In this document: in pieces, positions 1-7,400 of the stretch
How positions within the stretch are numbered: the stretch's first letter is position 1
Layout of the letters: every line of letters begins with the position of its first letter
Assembly: GCA_946405045.1 (NCBI GenBank)
Contig: CAMJFV010000072.1
Location: forward strand, 1 to 8,661
Length of the DNA stretch: 8,661 nucleotides
Source: an uncultured Bacteroidales bacterium
Lineage (GTDB): Bacteria > Bacteroidota > Bacteroidia > Bacteroidales > Paludibacteraceae
Direction of reading: 5' to 3'
Program-made: the position numbers and the translations under genes
Notes under the pieces: model-generated
What the model was told of the DNA's origin: nothing
The model's database searches: none
What the model saw: the letters and a program-made list of their open reading frames with translations, nothing else

Positions 1-12
1 GAGGAACACACA

Positions 13-432
13 ATGGCAAATGGCAACAAACCGTTCAGCATTGCTGCTTTCGCTGAGTACGGCAGAACCCGTAACAAGGCTTTCCAGGAAGCGTTCAAAG
101 CTGACACCCTGAAGAATCTGGCCAAGATGGGCTATCCGAACAAGGATGAAGCACCTGAGGCAGTCCGCACAACTGATCTGTGTACTGACAACACAGTCTC
201 TGCGGTCCCGCAGCTCGTCGCCGGCTTCATGGCAGACGAAGGTCGCAAGTTCGACATTCCGTCCGCAGGCAAGAACATTGCTCCGGCTACCATCCGCCTG
301 GAAGAAATCCCGAAGAAGGTCACTGAGGGTATCAACCAGCTTGGTGCCAATAAGGGCAAGCCGTACAAGAGCGTGACCAAGGCTCACACTGAAGTCAAGG
401 TCAAGTCCCACAATAAGGACTTCAAAGAGTAA
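13..432 (+). CDS. Hypothetical small basic phage protein, possibly a highly expressed virion component
   Basis: A 139-residue protein starting MANGNKPFSIAAF. The start is supported by GAGGAA at 1-6, six bases before the ATG. I do not recognise a family. There is no signal peptide, membrane segment or catalytic motif. The N-terminal half reads as helical and the C-terminal third is rich in lysine (eight Lys in the last 29 residues); by my count the protein has 23 Lys+Arg against 17 Asp+Glu. Its base composition differs from the rest of the window: 100 G+C in the 180 bases 61-240, about 56%, with frequent CTG, CCG and AAG codons. In phages, such codon choice often marks abundant structural proteins, so a capsid decoration or other virion role is a reasonable inference, but a DNA-binding protein is also possible. 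It is followed by two hairpins rather than directly by the next gene, which fits separate control of its mRNA. Confidence 0.82.
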   Translation: MANGNKPFSIAAFAEYGRTRNKAFQEAFKADTLKNLAKMGYPNKDEAPEAVRTTDLCTDNTVSAVPQLVAGFMADEGRKFDIPSAGKNIAPATIRLEEIPKKVTEGINQLGANKGKPYKSVTKAHTEVKVKSHNKDFKE

Positions 433-460
433 TTGACGAGTTTTGGGTTCCTCGTCGATT
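431..460 (+). other. Hairpin overlapping the stop of the first gene
   Basis: Inverted repeat with arms AATTGACGAG (431-440) and CTCGTCGATT (451-460), ten pairs with one T-G wobble, around a ten-base loop. The first arm contains the last two bases of the TAA stop codon. No T-run follows, so it does not look like a complete intrinsic terminator. It may protect the 3' end of the upstream message or mark a processing site (inference). Confidence 0.55.
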
Positions 461-483
461 CAAAGATCTGACATGATATTGTG

Positions 484-501
484 GCGGGGCTTCGGCCCCG
501 C
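484..501 (+). terminator. GC-rich TTCG-loop hairpin, weak or incomplete terminator
   Basis: A perfect seven-pair stem, GCGGGGC (484-490) and GCCCCGC (495-501), closed by a TTCG tetraloop, an unusually stable RNA hairpin type. What follows is TGCAATTATC and then CTTTTA at 515-520, so there is no proper uninterrupted T-run. It could be a leaky intrinsic terminator that lowers transcription into the next two genes, or a block to 3' exonucleases that stabilises the first gene's message. The stem itself is seen directly; its role is inferred. Confidence 0.6.
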
Positions 502-522
502 TGCAATTATCAATCTTTTACG

Positions 523-530
523 AAAGGAAG
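523..530 (+). promoter_or_regulatory. Ribosome binding site that fixes the start of the second gene
   Basis: AAAGGAAG lies five bases before the ATG at 536. The open frame extends upstream to a TTG at 443, but that start has no Shine-Dalgarno site and would make the protein read through both hairpins, so the ATG at 536 is preferred. Confidence 0.85.
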
Positions 531-535
531 ATATT

Positions 536-916
536 ATGAATTCTTTTGTTTATCAGACTATCGATAAGTTCGATAAGACCAATCCTGTGAAACCGATGTT
601 TGGTTTCGCACTCGAGGACTATACCGAGAAATATGACATTCATGAGGACGCACTCACCGGTCACAAGGTGTTCGGTGCTATTATCGACAAGGACGACAGT
701 GAAAACGATATCAAGACAATCGTTCATATGGCATGCGATCTGACTGACACAATCATTCATGTATATGACATCAACAATGCTTCTGATGATCACATCCGTT
801 TCCTGAATGAAGCATATCAGGACATCAATGTCGGATTCTCTGAACTTCCGGATGTTTATGATGATCGCATCGTGTTTGCATCCTCGTCTGTCTTCCAGAA
901 AAATCAGAGAAGCTGA
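536..916 (+). CDS. Hypothetical acidic phage protein (126 residues)
   Basis: The protein begins MNSFVYQTIDKFDK and is strongly acidic: I count 24 Asp+Glu (18 of them Asp) against 11 Lys+Arg. Alternating beta-like and helical stretches (for example VFGAIIDKDD and TIVHMACDLTDTIIHVYD) suggest a small compact alpha/beta protein. There are no transmembrane segments, signal peptide, zinc-binding cysteines or recognisable catalytic motif; the single Cys is in MACDL. I do not recognise the family. Its stop (TGA at 914-916) is 21 bases before the next start, so it most likely shares a transcript with the third gene. Transcription probably comes from upstream of the window or leaks through the hairpin at 484-501. 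Function unknown. Confidence 0.82.
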   Translation: MNSFVYQTIDKFDKTNPVKPMFGFALEDYTEKYDIHEDALTGHKVFGAIIDKDDSENDIKTIVHMACDLTDTIIHVYDINNASDDHIRFLNEAYQDINVGFSELPDVYDDRIVFASSSVFQKNQRS

Positions 917-937
917 TATAATCGAAAGGAGACAATA

Positions 938-1444
938 ATGGAACTCGAAGTTGTATATCCAAAATATGATCAACTTCCATTTTCAGCAAAAGACTATTTC
1001 ATTGATAAATGGATGCGAGTTGCAGAAGAACATAACTGTGACAAAGTGTCATTTGTTCTCGCTGAGAAAAAGATTGAAAATGCTGAGATCGTTCGCTCCG
1101 AGTCAGTCTTTCTGAATCCACTGGAACGGGTTCTCATGGACTACATGCATAGAACCTTCCCTGACACCGATCCGAAAGAAATGCTCATCCAAAATGAAGA
1201 TGGTCTTATTGATATGGCACAGACATCAACCAAAGATGGTAAACATGTTATACATGTATCCCTCAGTGTTCAAGAAGCACAAGTCATATATATGGTTGAC
1301 AACGAGGTTGTTCACATCGATGAATATCCGACATCCGGACTTATGGCGGCAGCATTGAACGGCGTCGAGTTTGATGATCTCGTTCATGAGGCGGAAGTGT
1401 GGTGGCTGACTACACAGCCCGCTAAGATTTCCAATAAGAAATGA
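938..1444 (+). CDS. Hypothetical acidic phage protein (168 residues)
   Basis: The start is supported by AAAGGAG at 925-931, six bases before the ATG. The product begins MELEVVYPKYDQLPF and is acidic, with 31 Asp+Glu against 16 Lys+Arg by my count. It has a beta-rich central part (HVIHVSLSVQEAQVIYMVDN) and a short helical C-terminus with a WW pair, then a basic last few residues. I see no catalytic motif, membrane segment or secretion signal and recognise no family. It does not align with the preceding acidic protein beyond composition. It is the last gene of the + strand block: the strong terminator at 1454-1489 starts ten bases after its TGA. Such small acidic orphans next to virion genes are common in large phages and are usually uncharacterised. 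Confidence 0.82.
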   Translation: MELEVVYPKYDQLPFSAKDYFIDKWMRVAEEHNCDKVSFVLAEKKIENAEIVRSESVFLNPLERVLMDYMHRTFPDTDPKEMLIQNEDGLIDMAQTSTKDGKHVIHVSLSVQEAQVIYMVDNEVVHIDEYPTSGLMAAALNGVEFDDLVHEAEVWWLTTQPAKISNKK

Positions 1445-1453
1445 TAAGAAGAT

Positions 1454-1489
1454 GGGTGGGGTATTGCCCCACCCTTTCTCTTTTTTTTT
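1454..1489 (+). terminator. Rho-independent terminator between converging gene blocks
   Basis: A perfect eight-pair stem, GGGTGGGG (1454-1461) with CCCCACCC (1467-1474), has a five-base loop and is followed by TTTCTC and nine T (1481-1489). This is a textbook intrinsic terminator for the + strand genes. The T-run overlaps the complement of the TAA stop (1488-1490) of the tape-measure gene arriving from the other side. Read on the - strand, the same stem is followed only by ATCTTCTTATC, so it would be a weaker terminator in that direction. Confidence 0.92.
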
Positions 1490-4400
1490 ATATAAACGCT
1501 GAAGCCAATTGTTGAATAAACAAATCATCTTCTTCTGTGAAATCATCATCGTCATCTTCGAGATACTCTGGGAGTTCTTCAAAGATTCCATCAACAAGTT
1601 CTTTTATACGAGACGACTCGATATCATACTCATTTTTCAGAACATCATCAACGTATTTAGTGAGATCAAACTCTGAATCAAATTGATTAATCACAATTGG
1701 ATGCGATTGTGTTGTAAAACTCGGTGTAGGTATTTCTAATTTCGGAATAGACTGCTGAATGGTTGGGGGTTCAAGTGTTGGTATGTATACATCACCTGTC
1801 GGTAGTTCAATGTCAGCCTCTTCCAGATCGTCGAAAATGTAATCTTGCTGATCTGTTTGTGACATTAACTGATCCTTCATTGATTCAATGTATGACATGT
1901 CATAGTCATCATTGTCAACATATGCAACACCTTCAGCATCATCATCCATACCACCGCCATACATATCGTAATATTGTTCAGCAGCACTATGTCTGTTGTT
2001 TATACCTTGCATACCCATCCAAGGATAATCTGAAGCAACTGCGGCGTCAGAATTGTATGCTACACCGGCTTCATATCTCCACAAGAACCATTTGTTTGCT
2101 TCAGTAGGAGATGAAGCATGCTTGATCTTATCAAACAATGTTACTCCCTTCACCTTGGCATTCTTTTTGATATGTGACAGGATAGCATCCAACTGTGATG
2201 CAGTATCTGAAATGGATACACCCCGTTTAACAGTTCGATTGTACAGATCCTGTTTCAGATTCGATGACGTGAATTGCGGGATACCATAACCGGATGTACC
2301 AGTACCTCTACTGGTTACAAACTGACGTTCTGATTCACGTTTACTATCAACGTCAGCAGTATATTTCTTGTCACCGGCTTCACCAGCTGGATATCCCCAT
2401 TTTGTCTGATATGAATCTTCCAGGTTATTCGGTTGGAAGTTTGATTCATATTTGAAGCAACCCATCATGCCGGCTGCACCAATACCTGACATTCCTTTCG
2501 AAGTCAGATACTTATAAACCTTTTCTTCCATCGAACCACCTTTCAATTTTTTACCACGTGAACTTGAAGTGGTTTCATAATCTTCATCGTCATAATACTC
2601 ATCTTCATCATCAGATCCACCAACATAACGAATGACAACACCTATTTTACCACCATAATCCTGGCGATAACCACTACTGTTATATTTCGATATATCGATG
2701 TCATCGCCATCTTGAGGCATTCTACCATGTGACAAATAGAACTCAGCAATATTTTGACCTTTGATGGATTCTGGGTTGTTCTTCGGATCACCACCGTTGA
2801 AACCATACCATCTTCCACCATACTGGAACGCAGCCATATGAGCATGCCACATTGTTTGACTATAGTCACCCCATGCAGTACCCGGTAACGTGATATCACC
2901 TGCTTGATATGAGCCATCATTTGTGACAATCCAGTCTGTTGATTTTTTACCGTTTTTATCGTAAATATTCGGGTGACCGTCCGAGTTATTAACACCCCAA
3001 CCTGATGGCGTGCCGTTTGCCCATCCCATCGCATAATCGCCTTGGTATGTTGATGAATATGACCTTCCATTTGCAGCAGGTAGGTAGTAACCCATACGTT
3101 TTATGATGGCCGCTTGTGTACCAGTACACATTGCAGACATCATATCGATCACTTGACCATCATCAAACTCGATATTTTTGAGATATGCACCATGACCATA
3201 TGGACCATTGTCACGTTGTTGAGCTTTCTTTGCTGCTAGGAACACTTCTGATGCAGCTCGTAGAACACGATCTTTACCACCTTTTCTCTTACGTCGTTTC
3301 GTTGTTGTACCGTCTTCTTCAGAATCTGAGTCATCACCAAGCGAAGACACATAATCAGAAATTACGTCACCAAATTGTCCAGATTGTACTGAACTGTCAA
3401 CCGATTCCATACCGGATGAGAACTTCGAGATCATGCCGTCTTCTCCAGATGTAGAGTTTATAATGGACATTGGCCCATCATCCTCACCAGCTAATGTTTT
3501 CTCTTGTTTCTCTTTTAGATATTTTGCGGTTGCAGCATTCACATACTTCTGTTTGTATGATTTTTCATAACGCTTCCGATATTCATCCACTGTTTCAGTT
3601 GGTTTCGGTTGATGATCTGCTTGGAAATTCTGGAAAGCAATTTCTTCGATTGCCTGTTTTTCTTCATCAGTGAGATCTGATGCGGAATAAAGAACTTGGT
3701 CTTCAGTTTGCTTATTGGATTCTTTTTCAAGTCTTTCGCTCACAGTGTCATCTTCTTCACCAGTAAACACACCAACAATACGTTGTGTCAATTTCTGAAG
3801 TTCTTTAATACCACCATTTGTGATGTCATCATTTTCATCTTCAGGCATAAAGAAGTCGATGAATTTTTTACCAGTTCCACTAAGTTCCTTCATTGCTTCC
3901 TGAATCGGAGCATCAAATTCATACAGAGCATCTGTATCATAATCACCAGAACCGTAAGTTCCTTCAAGAGCTGAACCATGTAACGGTGTTGCTTTACGTT
4001 TCGATGTCTTGGTGTCGCCATCTTCATCATCGTCAAGCCCAGCATTCTTCGTACCAAGTGTCAATATGTTTGTAGCCTGATCTTTTAGCAGAGCAATTTG
4101 ACCTTTGATACCACTGATATATGATTTTGCTCCGGATTGAACCATACTCGTTCCAGTTGTAAACAATTGCTTTCCGGTTTCAAGGAGACTGTCAGAATGT
4201 GTAAGCCACTTTAATATCATACCTGTCGCAATTAACCAGCCACTTAATGCTGTTAATATGATACCAAGTCCTACCTGAAGAATACCTGTCAGCATTTGTA
4301 GTCCATTACTAATGCCACGCAGTATCGGTATCACGGTAACTTTCAACATTGCTGTCATAGGTATAAGAATAATATCTAACACCTGTGTGACCATATCCAG

Positions 4401-7400
4401 TATCGGCATGAGTGATTCTAGTATCGATGATATGATTGGTTCAAGTGCATCGAATATTGGTTGTAATACATCAACCAGTGATTTGACAATCCTCACAACA
4501 GCGTTGACGACTTCTTTGAGGATTTGTGTTACAAGTTTCACAATTGGCTTCAGAAGTTTGTAAATTTGGAAGAATACTTTGTTCAGAGGTTTTAGAGATT
4601 TCTTCAATATCTGATCACCAATCTCCAAAATTGCCATCAAACCAGTCATCGACTTTATAATTGTACCGACTGATTTCAGGATGCCTTGCAGAATTTTTGC
4701 AAATCCACCAACCATTTTTCCAAGGTCAAAACCAATTGGACTCTTGGCTGATGCTTTCTGTTTAGCAGCTTCTTCAGCTTCTTTCTTCTTCCGCTCTTCT
4801 TCCTCTTTCTTTTTCCGTTCCGCTTCTTCCTTCTTTTTCTGTTCTTCTTCAGCACGTTTCTTCTGCTGCTCTTGAATTCGCTTTCGAGCTTCTTCTTCGG
4901 ATTCCTCTTCGTCAGACATCAAATCAAAGTAGTCAGTCAATGCTTCGCTATATTCCTTGACGGAAGAAACCAAAGTTGCGAAAAACGTACCTGTTGGTGA
5001 ATCTTGTACGATATCATTGATGTCAGCAGCTCGTTTGTCAAATAACGATGTTGATGTGATTTCAGGTTTCTCATCTTCAAATGCCGACATGAAACCTTTT
5101 CCGAATGATGTGTTCGCAAATTTGTCTTTGAGTTTGTCAAATTTATCAGAAGCTGCATCTTTGACTGCAAGCGCTGTGCTTCCAACCTTACTTGCAGCAT
5201 TTTTCGCAAAATCACCAAGTGCACCGAGTATAGGCTTTGCTTTATCAGAAATTGCTGCGCCAACATTTTTAGCCTTGTCAATAGCTTTTCCACCAAGTGT
5301 TTTGAGAGAATTCGCAACATGACCACTTACATTACGGACACCAGTAACGAGACGGCTATTCCATATATTTGACGCTTTTTGTTTACCCCAAGCAATGGTA
5401 TCTCTGATGAGTCCCTTTTGTGTACCATCCTTGTTACCAAGCAAACCTTCCTTGAAAGATTTTGCACCGGTGACAATGTTCTTTGCTGCGGATTTGAACA
5501 TCTTGGTTACCCATTTCAGATATTTACCAAGCATCTTTCCGACGGTGGATTTTACTTTGTTGACAACGGTTTTGAATGCGCCGAATATAAATAGAACCGC
5601 TTTACCAAGAATTGATTTTGGTTTGCTCTTCTTTGCAGATCGTTCAAGTGTGTTTTGAACGATCGCGTTTACACGCTTCTTAGCTTCGGGATCTTCAATT
5701 TCGGAAGCAAGTTTTTTCAGCTCACCAAGATCTTCTTGTACATCACCATCACCAGCTGCAGTTTGTAGTCCAGACATTACAGCTTTGATCGTTGTGACAT
5801 CTTTATTATCTTGCTCATTATCAGATTTGGATAGGCGTTCAACGTCATTCAGAAGATATGCTTCATCAACTTTATTACCGAACGCATCAATAGCTTGATC
5901 TTTAAACATGTTAAAGTCATCTTTTGTTTTGTTCCATTCGGTTGATATTGTATTTCGGATAGAATTGACGACACCATTTCGTTTGATAGCATCACCAACT
6001 TTTCTTGCGCCAGCTTCAAGTTTTCCTGGTTTACGTGTGATGCTTCCATCTGGTTGAGCGTCATATTCGTCTCGTGGTATACCCAGATCAATTACAATTG
6101 GATCAGTCGATGTCGGATATAAAACGTCCATCGCTCGTGTATTGATCTCTGGAACGACCTCTTCTCTGTAATTCCATGGTACGACAAATACATTGATACC
6201 AATGTTCAATCGCTCGAATATACCAGCTAGATACATATGTTTTGTCCGAAGAATCTCATTCAGAAGATTCCCTTCAGTATCATAAGCAGATTTATGAAGT
6301 TCTTTGTGAAAATCTTCTAACGAATCGATCTTTTGATCCATGTTCTTTAGATACTTATCAGGAAGCTCTGCTTCTGTGATCAATCCTTCGTTTATCAATT
6401 GCCGCGGTGTCTTACCTTCAAAAGCAGCAAATGCATTGTCATAATTAATTAAATCATTTGCATGTCGGTCAAACATATCTCTTGTAAATTGTGTTGTTGT
6501 CACATTTCCAGAATTGACCGCTTTTTTCGCAGCTGCATCCAATGCTTGGAATCCAGCATTGATTGATCTTGCAAATGATTGCCGATATTGGCCGTCAGTC
6601 ATCATACGGGATTCGATATAACTTAACATCTTAATCCAATATGAATAATGGCTGTGAGTTTGATTTGAAAACAGTATCGCGACATGCTTATGAATGCTCT
6701 TGATACCACCATGACTCAAATCATCAGCATCAAATACGGTGATACCATTCTTATATGCATAGAAGATATATTGCGATACCAATATGGATTGTAGTTTAGA
6801 TATCGTATCAATCGTAGCATCATCATTTCCGGAATCCGAAGATATGGATGTCGCATATTTCTGATTCAGATTTGTATGGAATGTTACATCAATCGACATG
6901 TCAAACTGATCCGCAGGTTTTTCAGTTGTCAATGTACCATAATCTGAAACATGATAAACCTTACCAGTGACAGCATGGGTGATTGCTTTCAGATATCCAG
7001 GAATGATGTCGACGATTGTCTTTCGAACCCTACCATCAAATATTGCTGGCTTCGTGTTATAACTGTCTTCGACATATGCTGAATAATTAGATGGTCCATG
7101 CATCTGAGTTTGATCACCAAAGATTTTTTTGAACTTTGGATTTAGTAACAGTTTTGAGAACACGGTATTTGACATATTTGTGATGGCTTCATGGCTCATC
7201 TCATCTAATGCTGTCAATCCCGTTTTGTCCATGACACTTTTCAACAAACTTCTTCGAGAAGAAGTGAATTGATTCATCATGGAGCCGAATACACTTTGTA
7301 GTGTAAGGTTTCCGTTTTCATCAAATACAGAAGTACGACGATCCTGCTGTGCCAATTTTGATTCCTGAATACCGATAATCTTATCCAGAGTTTTCGTCAT

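Noticed and set aside
433..438. TTGACG as a -35 promoter box
   Set aside because: No matching -10 box occurs 16-18 bases downstream (CGATTC at 456-461), and the bases are explained by the hairpin at 431-460.
443..535. N-terminal extension of the second gene to a TTG at 443
   Set aside because: It has no ribosome binding site and would run through both hairpins, whereas the ATG at 536 has AAAGGAAG at the right distance.
917..922. Perfect TATAAT as a -10 promoter box before the third gene
   Set aside because: It lies three bases from the ribosome binding site, so transcripts would begin inside that site, and no -35 box is found around 894-899.
518..973. Antisense frame of 151 residues opposite the second gene
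   Set aside because: It covers a well-supported + strand gene with its own ribosome binding site and has no independent support.
2642..3070. Alternative - strand frame of 142 residues inside the tape-measure gene
   Set aside because: It overlaps the cysteine-peptidase domain in another frame and shows no recognisable protein features or start site.
4681..4875. Antisense frame rich in Ser and Phe
   Set aside because: It is the mirror of the Lys/Glu-rich stretch of the tape-measure gene and has no ribosome binding site.
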